From: QIAW01 sp035487295
GTDB taxonomy: Bacteria > Acidobacteriota > Terriglobia > Terriglobales > Acidobacteriaceae
Length of the DNA: 64,000 nucleotides
Direction: 5' to 3'
Assembly (NCBI GenBank): GCA_035487295.1
Contig: DATHMH010000020.1
Location: forward strand, 217,928 to 281,927
Part shown: piece by piece, positions 52,871 to 62,076 of the stretch
Layout of the letters: each line of letters begins with the position of its first letter
Numbering within the stretch: the stretch's first letter is position 1
Made by a program: the position numbers and the translations under genes
The notes under the pieces: model-generated
Told to the model about the DNA's origin: nothing
The model's database searches: none
The model's input: the letters and a program-made list of their open reading frames with translations, nothing else

Positions 52871-53713
52871 ATGGCATTTCTTTCTTTTTCGGGCCGACGC
52901 ACCGCGAAGTCTATCGTATGTGTCGTCGCAATAACGGCCGTAACCCTAATCTTCCCAGCGAAGTCGCGGTCCCAGTCCGCGTCTGACGACGATACCTCAA
53001 GAATCGAAGCGAACCCCGGCAGGCCCACGGTCTCGACGCCTGCGACGTTAACGCCGCCTGGTTATTTTCAGTTAGAAACAGGTGTCCTTGGTGCTCAACA
53101 TTCTGGAGAGTTTTCAAACCGGACGGGAATTTCGGCGGTGGGAAAGTTATCCATCAACCGACGGTTTGAATTACTCGTTCAAACCGAACCTGTAGCCTTT
53201 TCGGACCTGGGCACGCGGACGGAGGCGGAACCGGGCGAAGTCTTTGCCGGCGTCCAGGCAATGATTCACCGTGGCGAAGGCCTCCACCCCACGGTTTCTG
53301 TCAGCTACTTTCGCAGATTGTACGCCAGCCCTGCGCCCGAACTTGACATAGGTACCAATCGGCAATCAGCCCTCTTATTGGTGAGCTTTGATGTTCACAG
53401 GTTTCACGTGGACACCAACGGAATTGTTACCGAGCAGATCAGCGATCAAATCGGAGTGCACCGCGCCCAATTCGGACAGACGCTGTCCATATCTCATCCT
53501 CTAATTCGGCATGTGGCGATCGCGGGAGAAATCTGGCACTTTACTCAACCGCTCATAAAATCAAACGCGGTAGGGTTTTTGTTGGCGCCGTCCTACACGG
53601 TTAATCGGTTTTTGGTTCTTGACGGTGGTTTTGACAGGGGCCTTACCAGCACAAGCACTCGTTCGGAAGTTTTTGTCGGTCTAACATACCTGCTTCCGAA
53701 AAGGCTGTGGTAG
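52871..53713 (+). CDS. Predicted outer-membrane beta-barrel protein (transporter / MetA-pathway-like)
   Basis: 280 residues. Signal peptide region (AKSIVCVVAITAVTLIFPAKSRS), then RPTVSTPATLTPPGYFQLETGVLGAQ, a typical opening of a family of outer-membrane barrels annotated as transporters or phenol-degradation MetA-like proteins. Alternating-residue strands continue to an aromatic C terminus (VFVGLTYLLPKRLW), as expected for BAM-assembled barrels. Substrate unknown. Located just past the tRNA scar region. Confidence 0.75.
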   Translation: MAFLSFSGRRTAKSIVCVVAITAVTLIFPAKSRSQSASDDDTSRIEANPGRPTVSTPATLTPPGYFQLETGVLGAQHSGEFSNRTGISAVGKLSINRRFELLVQTEPVAFSDLGTRTEAEPGEVFAGVQAMIHRGEGLHPTVSVSYFRRLYASPAPELDIGTNRQSALLLVSFDVHRFHVDTNGIVTEQISDQIGVHRAQFGQTLSISHPLIRHVAIAGEIWHFTQPLIKSNAVGFLLAPSYTVNRFLVLDGGFDRGLTSTSTRSEVFVGLTYLLPKRLW

Positions 53714-53858
53714 CGCAGGAAAGCCTTACCCATCCCATCCCGATTTGAAAGACGCATGATTCCTCACAAAACACTAGAGTTGGTTGCATAGAGCTGCCGA
53801 TCAGTCCCCGCGCTGCATGACTTCCGGATGACGTGCCTACTCACTGCGGATGTAGTGG

Positions 53859-55238
53859 CTAAGATTGCCGCGATAGTACGCGGCCGTTCCTGTATTGAAA
53901 AATCGCATAGACGGGCACTCCAGCCAGAACCACCGCAGTGCCAAGCATCGCGGCTTTGGGATTGTGTAAAGCGAGCAGAACCAACAGCACGGCCATTAAC
54001 GTCAGGAAGATGAGGAGCGGGAGTGGGTATGCCGGTGTCGAGAATGTTGCGTTCGCGCCCTTTCCGCTCGAACGCGCGATGAATAAGCCAAAGCCAGTCA
54101 GCGCGAGAAACACGACTGCGATGAATATGAAATAGGCAATGATCTGCTGAAAGCTTCCAAGGGCGACCAGCACAGATGCGATGAGTGCTTGAATAAGGAT
54201 GGCATTTGCTGGCGTATGGAATCTTGGGTGAATTTGCGCCACCCCTCGAAGAAACAGCCCGTCTTTCGCCATCGCATAATAAACTCGTGGCGCCGAGATC
54301 ATGAAAGCAGCCAGACTGCTAAACACGCACACTACCACGATAGCTGCAAACACGGCGCCGCCCGTGTGTCCGAACATAAGGGTACCCGCTTGAGCAACGA
54401 AGGTTTCATCAGAGGTGACATTTGTGAGCGGGACCTGATACATGAATACCGCGCTAACAAGAATATAAATCGCAGTTACGACGAGCACCCCCATCAACAT
54501 GGCACGAGGCAATGTTCGTCCGGGATTCTGTATTTCCCCGGCCAGCTTGCTCACGTCCCACCATCCGCCGAAAGAGAAAAAAGCTCCCACCATTGCCGCA
54601 CCGAGCGCTTGTCCCAAAGGCAGAGAGCCAGGACGTTGGGCGATAAAAGGAGCAAGATTGGACCACGAGCCCTGATGGAAAGCGACGGCCCAGGCCACCA
54701 GGAATCCGAGCAGCGCCAGTTTGAGCCATGTGCTCCAGCGCAGGAAGCCGGCGCTGAGCGGAACACTGAGCATGTTTAAAATGCAAAGCGCCCAAATGAC
54801 ACTGATGGCGCCGAATTTGATGCCGATCAGCGATGAAGGTAGCAGATACGCTGCGTAACTTGCGAGTCCGACAGCCAATGCTGCCGTAAGTCCCGGGTCG
54901 AGAACGAGCAAACACATCCAGCCATAAAGAAAGGCAATGCCTCGACCGCAGGTGTTAAAAAGATAGACGTAGATTCCGCCATCCTGCGGGAAACGCGCGG
55001 CCAATTCGCCATAGCACAACGCGCCGCTCACGGTGAGCATACCCACCGTGATCCATACCAGCAAGAGCCAAAATGGAGAACCCAATGCCTTGGCCATGCC
55101 CGCGGGAGTAAGAAAAATTCCGACAGCGATTGACTCGCCAATCACGGCCGCTGTGGCCGAAGCGAAAGTTACCTGTTTTGCAGAACCAGCGCCTGTTGAA
55201 GCAATCGAGACACCCGTGTCCATAGAGGTCATTTTCAT
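53859..55238 (-). CDS. APC-superfamily amino acid permease
   Basis: 459 residues with twelve membrane helices. Helix 1 carries the unwound GESIAVGIFLTPAG motif (about 33-46) of APC/LAT transporters, followed by GALCYGELAARFPQDGGIYVYL near 71-92, the canonical helix-2/3 signature. FFSFGGWWDVSKLAGEIQNPGRTLPRA near 212-238 is the helix-6 to intracellular loop motif. Imports or exchanges amino acids at the inner membrane; specificity unknown. Convergent with the barrel gene, in line with the small secreted gene upstream of it. Confidence 0.9.
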   Translation of the reverse strand: MKMTSMDTGVSIASTGAGSAKQVTFASATAAVIGESIAVGIFLTPAGMAKALGSPFWLLLVWITVGMLTVSGALCYGELAARFPQDGGIYVYLFNTCGRGIAFLYGWMCLLVLDPGLTAALAVGLASYAAYLLPSSLIGIKFGAISVIWALCILNMLSVPLSAGFLRWSTWLKLALLGFLVAWAVAFHQGSWSNLAPFIAQRPGSLPLGQALGAAMVGAFFSFGGWWDVSKLAGEIQNPGRTLPRAMLMGVLVVTAIYILVSAVFMYQVPLTNVTSDETFVAQAGTLMFGHTGGAVFAAIVVVCVFSSLAAFMISAPRVYYAMAKDGLFLRGVAQIHPRFHTPANAILIQALIASVLVALGSFQQIIAYFIFIAVVFLALTGFGLFIARSSGKGANATFSTPAYPLPLLIFLTLMAVLLVLLALHNPKAAMLGTAVVLAGVPVYAIFQYRNGRVLSRQS

Positions 55239-55295
55239 GGCGCGAGCGGCTGCCCGGATTTATGGCGAATCCGAATTGAGATCAATGCCCCGAAC

Positions 55296-55679
55296 CTACT
55301 TCTGACCGGACTGCGCCTGGATCTTCTCGATGACCAGAGCGCTCGATCCGCCGCGCTGAAATACCTTTCCGCTGGCTGTGACTTTCTGCCCGGCAAACGG
55401 CAAAAGTTTTTCGTTCTGTCCGGAAGAAGGCATGGTGTCGGCGATGGGCCAATAGATCGTGCCGTCATCCGCCAGAATCACCAGCGGCGAACCCGCCTTC
55501 GCGCAAGCTGTGGCGCACTGTGAACTGATGGGTTTTTTAAGGCCTTTGGTGAAGGCACAAGCTGAATCCAGAACGTAGCCCTTAACCGTGACCACCTTGC
55601 CGATATCTGCGCTTGACGCGACGACAGCGATGGCTAAAACGCATGGAAGGATAAATCTCGCTGCTTTTTGCAGGTTCAT
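55296..55679 (-). CDS. Small secreted protein with OB-like fold and conserved Cys, unknown function
   Basis: 127 residues. ATG 55679 is preceded by GAGGAGAAC at ideal spacing; the longer frame starts at a TTG inside that site and is rejected. Signal peptide (FILPCVLAIAVVASSA) then VTVKGYVLDSACAFTKGLKKP, three further Cys region CATACAKAG, LVILADDGTIYWPI and VTASGKVFQRGGSSALVIEKI. The strand pattern with an internal Cys cluster recalls small periplasmic OB-fold proteins. I do not recognise a named family. Divergent from the Oar receptor gene. Confidence 0.78.
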   Translation of the reverse strand: MNLQKAARFILPCVLAIAVVASSADIGKVVTVKGYVLDSACAFTKGLKKPISSQCATACAKAGSPLVILADDGTIYWPIADTMPSSGQNEKLLPFAGQKVTASGKVFQRGGSSALVIEKIQAQSGQK

Positions 55680-55834
55680 GCTTGTTCTCCTCAAAAAAGT
55701 GAATTTGAGTCGTGACGTGGAAAATTAGCGCGCCCCACTTTAGTCGGATGGGTTCCGCTACACAATAATTCAAACATATTATTAGAACTTCATAGCAGCG
55801 TCGATCTCAAGGAACAGGTACTGTTTTTATACTA

Positions 55835-55862
55835 TTGATCTTCATTGTAGTCTCCCTATAAT
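55835..55862 (+). promoter_or_regulatory. Candidate sigma70-type promoter for the Oar-like receptor
   Basis: TTGATC (55835-55840), 16-base spacer, perfect TATAAT (55857-55862). The receptor ATG is at 55964, leaving a leader of about 95 bases. The divergent 284-base gap is otherwise AT-rich and unassigned. Confidence 0.45.
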
Positions 55863-55963
55863 CAGCCAACTTTATCTCGATTGCTCGCGACACAATTCAC
55901 GATTTCTGCATACAGCAGCGCGTTGTGCTGCGCAACCAAGGCAATCGAAGCCCGAGGAAGGCG

Positions 55964-58900
55964 ATGAGAAACTCTGGCAATCTGGCTTGCATTCTAATGA
56001 TGCTCTTTTTTGGCCTGAATCTTGCTGCTCAGCAGATTGCAGGTAGCATTCGCGGCACCATCACTGATCCCACGGGGGCTGTTGTTCAAACTGCCACTGT
56101 AACGGCAAAGCAAATTGAAACAGGCCTGGAGCGCACGGCTACCACGAAAAGCGCTGGGGCCTACATCTTGCTGGAGCTGCCCGTGGGCCATTACCAGTTG
56201 GAAGTGGTTGCCCAGGGATTTCGGAAATTTGTTCGAGACGGCATTTCAGTCAATGTGAATGAGACGGTGACCGTTCCCATACAGCTGGCGGTGGGAGCAG
56301 AAACGGAACCAATGCAGGTCACCGCAGATGCACAGTTGATCCAGGGCACAGTAACCAGTTTAGGAAAGACGGTGTTGGAACGCGAGATTCTCGACCTGCC
56401 ATTGGACGGGCGAAACTTTACCCAGTTGGGCGTGCTCCAACCGGGCGTCGTTCCGCTTACTCCCGGCCTGGCGGAAGCTGGAGGGTCGTTGCGCGAAGGG
56501 CAGGCCTATGCGGTAAATGGTCAGCGTCCGGAGTCGAACAATTTCCTGATCGATGGCGCGAATAACTACAACGGAGTCGACGGCGGTTTCGTTCTCAAGC
56601 CACCGGTGGATGCTATTACCGAGTTCCGAATTCTGACGCATAACGCGAGCGCCGAATTCGGCAACAGTCTGGGCTCGACGACCAATATCATCACCCGCTC
56701 TGGATCAAATACCGTACACGGCGCGCTGTGGGAATTCCTGCGCAATGACGTTTTGGATGCGAGGAACTTCTTTGCGAAAAGCGTGGAACCTTTGAAGCAG
56801 AATCAGTTTGGCGGCTCCATCGGTGGACCCATTCAGCACGATAAGACATTTTTCTTTGGATACTATGAGGGGTTCAGGAATCGCCAGGGAGAAACCGACT
56901 CTTCGACAGTGCCATCCCTCGCTCAGCGGCAGGGTGACTTTTCCGCACTTTGCACTGTTCAGGATGGGGGTTTCGCTGGCGGATTCTGCCAAAATCCTAA
57001 CCATCAACTATTCAACGTTTTTCTCCACCAACCATACCCCAACAATCAGCTCTCGCCTTCTTCCATGAATCGACTATCGCAGGGACTCCTCAACTTTTTT
57101 CCTCTCCCGAATAGTGGAAGCAACATTTTTACCTCGACACAGGTTGTGCGGCAGGATACCGACCAGTTCGGATTGCGGCTGGACCATTCTTTCCAGACCA
57201 CCGATGTACTCAACTTGCGCTACTCGTTCAGCAATGGCAGTCAGTTCAACCCCATCCCCACCTCGGGAGCAAGCGTGCCAGGCTTCCCGGTACAGCAAGA
57301 GCAGCGCGCACAGAATTTTGTTGCTCAGGAGACCCATACTTTCTCGTCTTCGATGATCGGCATCGCCCGCTTCTCATTCTTGCGGAACAAGTTTCTCTTT
57401 GGCGAGCGCACAAACCACACTACGCCCGCCAGCCTCGGTTTTCAGTACCAGCCGAGCCTCGACCTTGCCATTGGCCCCCCTTTCATACAAGTCAATGGCT
57501 ACACGACCGTAGGCGACCCGATTACCGGGCCACGCAATACTTATGAGAATGTTTATGACTATTCCGGTTCTCTGAGCTGGGTCCACGGGAAACACGAGCT
57601 TAAGTTCGGCGGCGGGTACGAGCACCTGCACGTCAACGTGTTGCAGGGCATCGCCACCAACGGCTTCTTTGTTTTTGTTCCTTTCCCGGTCGTTCCTGAC
57701 GCCTTCGCCAGCTTTCTCTTCGGCCAGCCGATTTTCTTTCTTCAGGGTCGCGGGGATTTTTCACGCGGCATTAACGGAAACTCATTGAACTCCTACGTTC
57801 AGGACACCTACAAACTCACGCCGCGCCTGACGATCAACGCCGGTTTGCGCTACGAATTGCCGTTCCCTTACACGGAAATCAAAAATCGGCAGACTCTGTG
57901 GATTCCCGGCAGGCAATCCACGGTAATGCCGAGCGCGCCGCCTGGCTTGCTCTATCCCGGAGACAAGGGTGTGCCCGACGGATTGATTCCTACTTTCAAA
58001 AAAGCATTCGCGCCGCGCGTTGGTATCGCGTGGGATCCAACTGGTAGCGCACGCTGGCTGATCACATCTGCCTACGGGATTTTTTACGAACCCTACTACA
58101 CCGGACAAGGCGGCCCTCTGCAGTCGCCGATCAGTGCGCCTCCATTTCTTCAGACGGCGCAGATCAGTCTGCCAAACTTTAATGATCCATTTAACGGCAA
58201 CCCTCCGGCGTCAGGGCAGTTTGCCACTCCTTTGACGAACCTGACTCTTGCTCCGAACCTGCCCCTGCCCTACACACAGGACTGGGACCTGAATCTACAG
58301 AGGTCGTTGGGTTCCAATCTCCTGTTGGAGGTCGGCTATGTCGGCACCAAGGGGACCAAGCTGCCGCGCTTCATCGAGGGCAACCCAGCCATCTACATTC
58401 CTGGTGTTAGCGGCAGCGGCCAACCAATCTCCACCTCCGGTAACGCTGACCAACGGCGCCTTTATTCAGGGTGTACGCTGGCCGATCCCCCCAGCCGCTG
58501 CATCTATTCCTCCACGGGACTCATTGCCGGCATTGCAAACTCCTCGTACAACGCGCTTGAGGCCAGCCTGACAAAACGTCTCAGCCACGGCATTTCCTTC
58601 CTCGCTTCTTACACGTTTTCCAAGTCGATTGATGACGCGTCCTCATTCAACCTGACCGGCTCAGCGTCGAAACCAGTAGCGGGCGAAAATGATCTTGCGC
58701 AGAACCCGTTCAATCTTGCCGCTGAGAGAGGGCGTTCTCTATTCGATGCTCGCCACCGGTTTGTGCTGAGCTACGAGTGGAACCTCCCATTCTGGAGACG
58801 GCCTCGCGGCTGGTATCAACAGGCGCTGGGGGCCTGGCAAGTCAACGGAATCGTGACTCTGATGAGTGGTACTCCGTTCACTGTGTTCGACTCCAACGAT

Positions 58901-59308
58901 GTTTCCTTGCAGGGCGGAGCACCGGAGATTACAGGATTCTCTGCCAGCCGGCCAAATCTGGTTTCTGGAGAGAATCCGAACTCAGGCCCGAAAACTGCGA
59001 CCGCCTGGCTCAACGCGAACGCCTTTGCGCGCATTACGCAGGACCCAAATTCTCCCATACAGCAATTCGGCACGGCAGGGCGCAACATCGCCGAGGGCCC
59101 CGGATACGCCAACTGGGACCTCTCGGCGCTCAGGAATATCCGGGTGGCAGAGTCGAAAGACTTTCAGTTCCGGGCTGAGTTCTTTAACGTTCTGAATCAC
59201 CCTAACTTCAGGCTCCCAGATAGTGACATCAGTTCGCCAACGTTTAATCAGGTTTTGGCCGCCAGATCGCCTCGCTTGATCCAGTTCGGCCTGAAGTTCC
59301 TCTACTGA
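55964..59308 (+). CDS. Oar-like TonB-dependent outer-membrane receptor
   Basis: 1,114 residues from ATG 55964, preceded by GAGGAAGG. Signal peptide (LACILMMLFFGLNLAAQ), a carboxypeptidase-regulatory-like (CarboxypepD_reg/CNA-B) domain at about 25-110 (IRGTITDPTGAVVQTATVT, GAYILLELPVGHYQLEV), a plug near 115-230 (LPLDGRNFTQLGVLQPG, YAVNGQRPESNNFLIDGANN) and a 22-stranded barrel ending RSPRLIQFGLKFLY with C-terminal aromatic Tyr. This is the large SusC/Oar architecture abundant in Acidobacteria, probably importing or displaying oligosaccharides or peptides. No SusD-like lipoprotein is beside it. It is followed after 66 bases by a core-MetE gene, likely a separate function. Confidence 0.93.
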   Translation: MRNSGNLACILMMLFFGLNLAAQQIAGSIRGTITDPTGAVVQTATVTAKQIETGLERTATTKSAGAYILLELPVGHYQLEVVAQGFRKFVRDGISVNVNETVTVPIQLAVGAETEPMQVTADAQLIQGTVTSLGKTVLEREILDLPLDGRNFTQLGVLQPGVVPLTPGLAEAGGSLREGQAYAVNGQRPESNNFLIDGANNYNGVDGGFVLKPPVDAITEFRILTHNASAEFGNSLGSTTNIITRSGSNTVHGALWEFLRNDVLDARNFFAKSVEPLKQNQFGGSIGGPIQHDKTFFFGYYEGFRNRQGETDSSTVPSLAQRQGDFSALCTVQDGGFAGGFCQNPNHQLFNVFLHQPYPNNQLSPSSMNRLSQGLLNFFPLPNSGSNIFTSTQVVRQDTDQFGLRLDHSFQTTDVLNLRYSFSNGSQFNPIPTSGASVPGFPVQQEQRAQNFVAQETHTFSSSMIGIARFSFLRNKFLFGERTNHTTPASLGFQYQPSLDLAIGPPFIQVNGYTTVGDPITGPRNTYENVYDYSGSLSWVHGKHELKFGGGYEHLHVNVLQGIATNGFFVFVPFPVVPDAFASFLFGQPIFFLQGRGDFSRGINGNSLNSYVQDTYKLTPRLTINAGLRYELPFPYTEIKNRQTLWIPGRQSTVMPSAPPGLLYPGDKGVPDGLIPTFKKAFAPRVGIAWDPTGSARWLITSAYGIFYEPYYTGQGGPLQSPISAPPFLQTAQISLPNFNDPFNGNPPASGQFATPLTNLTLAPNLPLPYTQDWDLNLQRSLGSNLLLEVGYVGTKGTKLPRFIEGNPAIYIPGVSGSGQPISTSGNADQRRLYSGCTLADPPSRCIYSSTGLIAGIANSSYNALEASLTKRLSHGISFLASYTFSKSIDDASSFNLTGSASKPVAGENDLAQNPFNLAAERGRSLFDARHRFVLSYEWNLPFWRRPRGWYQQALGAWQVNGIVTLMSGTPFTVFDSNDVSLQGGAPEITGFSASRPNLVSGENPNSGPKTATAWLNANAFARITQDPNSPIQQFGTAGRNIAEGPGYANWDLSALRNIRVAESKDFQFRAEFFNVLNHPNFRLPDSDISSPTFNQVLAARSPRLIQFGLKFLY

Positions 59309-59374
59309 AGGGCATACAGAGACAACCCAAGAGTCAATATTGCTGATAGATAGAGGCACCGCGAGTAGAAACTA

Positions 59375-60439
59375 ATGTCGATACCCACTGAACCTATCGG
59401 AAGTATCCCGCGAACAGCGGAGTTGTTGGAAGCGATGTGTGGCCGCGCCTTGGGCCGAGTCTCGGAAGAGCAACTTCATGCCGCAAAAAAACAGGCGCTG
59501 CTCGATACGATCACTCGTATGGAGGAGACAGGATCTCCTGTCATCACCGATGGTGAGCAGATGAAGCCGAGCTTTGCCACCTACCCCCTGACCGGCCTTA
59601 CAAATCTTGCTTCCGACGGCGTGACAATTTCGTTCGCTGACCGGCATACACGGCAGCTCCCGAGGTTGACGGCTGGCCCGTTTCGGTATGGCATCCGCGC
59701 TGTGTCCTATCTAAAGGCCGCACAAGCTTATGCGCACCGACCCGTGAAACAAGCTGTAATCTCCGCTTCAGCTCTCAGTCTGCTCTATCCACAGAATGGT
59801 GTGAAGGAATATCCGAGAGATGCTTTTTTGGAAGACTTAGTTACCGAGGCCGAACAGGACATCCACGATTGCCTGCAAGCCGGGGCTGCATGCGTGCAGA
59901 TCGACTTCACGGAGGGACGGCTGGCTCTGAAACTCGATCCTTCTGGCGGATTGCTCAACTCCTTTGTGGAACTGAACAACCGCGTGCTGGAACGCTTTAC
60001 CGAAGCTCAGCGGCGGATGATTGGAGTGCACACATGCCCGGGTGGAGATCATGATTCCACACACAGTGCGGACGTAGACTACAATGGCTTGCTGCCGGCG
60101 TTATTCCGTTTGCAGGCCGGGCGCTTCTATATTCAGTTGGCGAGTGAAGCGGACCGTCGGCGCGTGTTGAACACTGTGCGAAACCTGCTCAAGCCTGGCC
60201 AGATGCTTTTTGTCGGAGTCACTGACCCGATCAATCGGAACGTTGAAAGTCCGGAGCAGGTGCGCGACCGGATACTGGAAGCCGCGGAGTTCATTCCGAC
60301 CGCATCGCTCGGAACCACCGATGATTGTGGCTTCTCTCCCTTCGCCGACGACACATCGACATCGCGTGAAACAGCGTTTGCCAAAATAAAAAACAGAGTC
60401 TTGGGAACAGCCATGGCTTCCAAATTGCTTGGAGTCTAG
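59375..60439 (+). CDS. Core-MetE-like (cobalamin-independent methionine synthase C-terminal domain) protein
   Basis: 354 residues, UROD/MetE_C (beta-alpha)8 barrel without the N-terminal MetE domain (full MetE is ~750). Zinc ligand wording is retained: HTC in GVHTCPGGDH near 226-228 and C in TDDCGFSPF near 324; TDGEQMKPSF near 59-68 and IDFTEGRLALKL contribute the substrate pocket. Such stand-alone core-MetE proteins transfer methyl groups from corrinoid or other donors to thiols, including homocysteine; the actual thiol here is unknown. It precedes the deiodinase-like selenoprotein gene by 22 bases, so the two are probably co-transcribed. Confidence 0.83.
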   Translation: MSIPTEPIGSIPRTAELLEAMCGRALGRVSEEQLHAAKKQALLDTITRMEETGSPVITDGEQMKPSFATYPLTGLTNLASDGVTISFADRHTRQLPRLTAGPFRYGIRAVSYLKAAQAYAHRPVKQAVISASALSLLYPQNGVKEYPRDAFLEDLVTEAEQDIHDCLQAGAACVQIDFTEGRLALKLDPSGGLLNSFVELNNRVLERFTEAQRRMIGVHTCPGGDHDSTHSADVDYNGLLPALFRLQAGRFYIQLASEADRRRVLNTVRNLLKPGQMLFVGVTDPINRNVESPEQVRDRILEAAEFIPTASLGTTDDCGFSPFADDTSTSRETAFAKIKNRVLGTAMASKLLGV

Positions 60440-60461
60440 ATTTTTCCGTAGAGGAGAACGC

Positions 60462-61205
60462 ATGTCCAAACTTGGTTTCAAACTGAGTCCCGGTTTTCGA
60501 AAGTTCCTCCTCGGCTTTCTTGCCGCCATCATGGTTGCCTACTTAGGGCTCGGAGCTATCATCTGGTGGGCCATGCACCAGCCTCCCGAGACTTTTGGGC
60601 GGGTCATGGCCAGGATGCCAGCCCCGGTAGTGTTCCTGCTTTATCCATTCGAAAGCCTATGGACTCATGCTCGCGCCGGGAACCTGAATATTGGAGATCG
60701 CGTCCCCAATTTCTCTCTGCTGAAGATAGATAAAAGCGGGACCCTGGAACTCGCGACGTTGAACAGGCAACAGCCGGTCGTGCTCGTATTCGGGAGTTAT
60801 ACCTGACCTCCATTTCGGCGGGAGGCTCCCGCCCTCAACAAGCTCTATGAGCAATACGGAAATCAGGTTGCTTTCATGGTGGTCTACATCACCGAGGCGC
60901 ATCCCAGCGATGTCTGGCAGATGCAAAGTAACATCCGAGACAAGGTTGTCTTCGCGAGCCCGAAGAACGAAGAGGAACGCGCGTCGATCGCTGGAACATG
61001 TGTGCGAAAACTTAATATAAAGTTTCCGGCGGTTCTTGATGAATTTGGCAACTCGACAGAGCTGGCCTATACGGGCTGGCCCGATCGTATCTACCTGATC
61101 GATAGCCAGGGCAAAGTTGCCTACAAGAGCAAACCGGGGCCCTTCGGTTTCAAGCCCGATGAGCTTCAAACCGCGCTCTCCCGGGTAACGCAAGCGATGC
61201 GATAG
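60462..61205 (+). CDS. Iodothyronine-deiodinase-like selenoprotein (in-frame UGA = Sec115)
   Basis: A 247-residue protein if UGA at 60804-60806 is read as selenocysteine; ordinary ORF calling breaks it there. ATG 60462 follows GAGGAGAAC. One N-terminal membrane helix (about 10-30), then a thioredoxin-fold domain: GDRVPNFSLLKIDKSG near 82, VVLVFGSYT-U115-PPFRREAPALNKLYEQYG and ITEAHPSDVW (144-153), PAVLDEFGNSTELAYTGWPDRIYLIDSQGK and the YKSKPGPFGFKPDEL end. The FGS-x-T-U-PPF and EAHPSD wording is the signature of vertebrate iodothyronine deiodinases. A GC-rich hairpin begins 10 bases after the UGA. Probably a membrane-anchored reductase or peroxidase facing the periplasm; iodothyronine itself is unlikely as the substrate. 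Sec decoding needs SelA-D elsewhere in the genome. Confidence 0.88.
60817..60833 (+). promoter_or_regulatory. Candidate bacterial SECIS element of the deiodinase-like gene
   Basis: GGCGGG (60817-60822) and CCCGCC (60828-60833) form a perfect 6-bp stem closed by the loop AGGCT, with the loop starting 17 bases after UGA 60804-60806. A stem of at least four pairs, G in the first loop positions and this UGA-to-loop distance are the bacterial SECIS rules. It is inside the coding sequence, as in bacteria generally, and would bind SelB. Confidence 0.75.
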
Positions 61206-61313
61206 CCAGGACTGCTGCCGATCTTGCCCCGGGAGAACCTGGAAAAATATGACGTTCGAACGCAAGATAGCGGCGGGAGGGCTGTTCAACCTTCTTGCGC
61301 AACGGATGACGTA

Positions 61314-61910
61314 TTAGCTTGTTGCCGGCGGTTGGTGACTGGGTCTATCCCGTCCTACACCGAGGGCGTCTGCCACCCGGTTGATATAGTTAAACCAGGC
61401 CGCAATAAGGGTGATTTGCAGAATCGCCCGATCGCCAAATCCCGCCGCGCGCAGACGCTCGTGGTCTTCGCGAGAACACTGGGTTGCGTCTTTTGTTAGC
61501 TTAACCACATAGTCAAGCATGGCCCGGTCTTGGGGCGAGATCGAAGCCTTGGTGTAGTCCCGCTGCAGTGCTGCAACTAGTTCTTCATCCAAAGTCACCC
61601 TGCGCAGAAACTCTGCGTGCGATTCGATTCAATAAAAACATCGGTTGGTAACCGACACCATGGTGGTAATCATTTCCTGCTGACGTCGCGTGAGAGGCAG
61701 TTGCGGTGACATCAGGACGCCAAAGGTAGAAAAAGCATGAAACAGGGCATCGGGAATCAAACTATGCGATGCGACGATGCCGGCAACACCCTCGTCCGTC
61801 GGGAACACTGGCGTAGCGTATTCTTTCGGATACAAAGAACGCTGCGACTCAAGCGCACGAACGAGTTCGGCGCTCGCTTCTGAAAGTGGAACTGTCTTGA
61901 TCCAAGTCAT
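61314..61910 (-). CDS. AhpD-like (carboxymuconolactone decarboxylase family) selenoprotein (in-frame UGA = Sec94)
   Basis: A 198-residue protein from ATG 61910 if UGA at 61631-61629 is selenocysteine. The start is chosen because MTWIKTVPLSEA matches the usual N terminus of this 'peroxidase-related' family; ATGs at 61928 and 61946 are alternatives and no clear RBS decides. Active site NR-C91-FY-U94-IES-H98 is the AhpD motif C-x2-C-x3-H with the second Cys replaced by Sec. Beyond it, EFLRRVTLDEELVAALQRDYTKASISPQDRAML and FGDRAILQITLIAAWFNYINRVADALGV continue the AhpD fold without a gap. An alkylhydroperoxidase-type thiol/selenol reductase. It is convergent with the deiodinase-like gene, 108 bases apart. 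Confidence 0.85.
61603..61617 (-). promoter_or_regulatory. Candidate bacterial SECIS element of the AhpD-like gene
   Basis: On the minus strand CGCAGA and TCTGCG form a perfect 6-bp stem with loop GTT; the loop starts 18 bases after the UGA, almost the same distance as in the neighbouring selenoprotein gene (17). The first loop base is G, as bacterial SECIS elements require. Confidence 0.65.
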
Positions 61911-62076
61911 TGCCGCTCGTGGAAACATAATGAAATCGGGCGTCATCGCGCAATAATAGGAAAGTATTATTGCAGAACATTCATGCGGGAGGGCTGGGAG
62001 TTTGAGAATGAATGCGACGGAAGAAGCCGGCGCAGGGATAGGCGCTGACCAGCGTATCCCCCAGGGGCCCCTCGGA

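Noticed and set aside
55238..55694. Longer start (TTG 55694) for the small secreted protein
   Set aside because: The TTG lies in the ribosome-binding region of ATG 55679, which gives a clean signal peptide.
60429..60806. Short 125-residue gene ending at 60806
   Set aside because: It is the first part of the selenoprotein, ending at the recoded UGA; its last residues are the deiodinase active site.
61314..61598. Stand-alone 94-residue AhpD fragment
   Set aside because: It is the C-terminal part of the AhpD-like selenoprotein; the in-frame link through UGA restores the complete motif.
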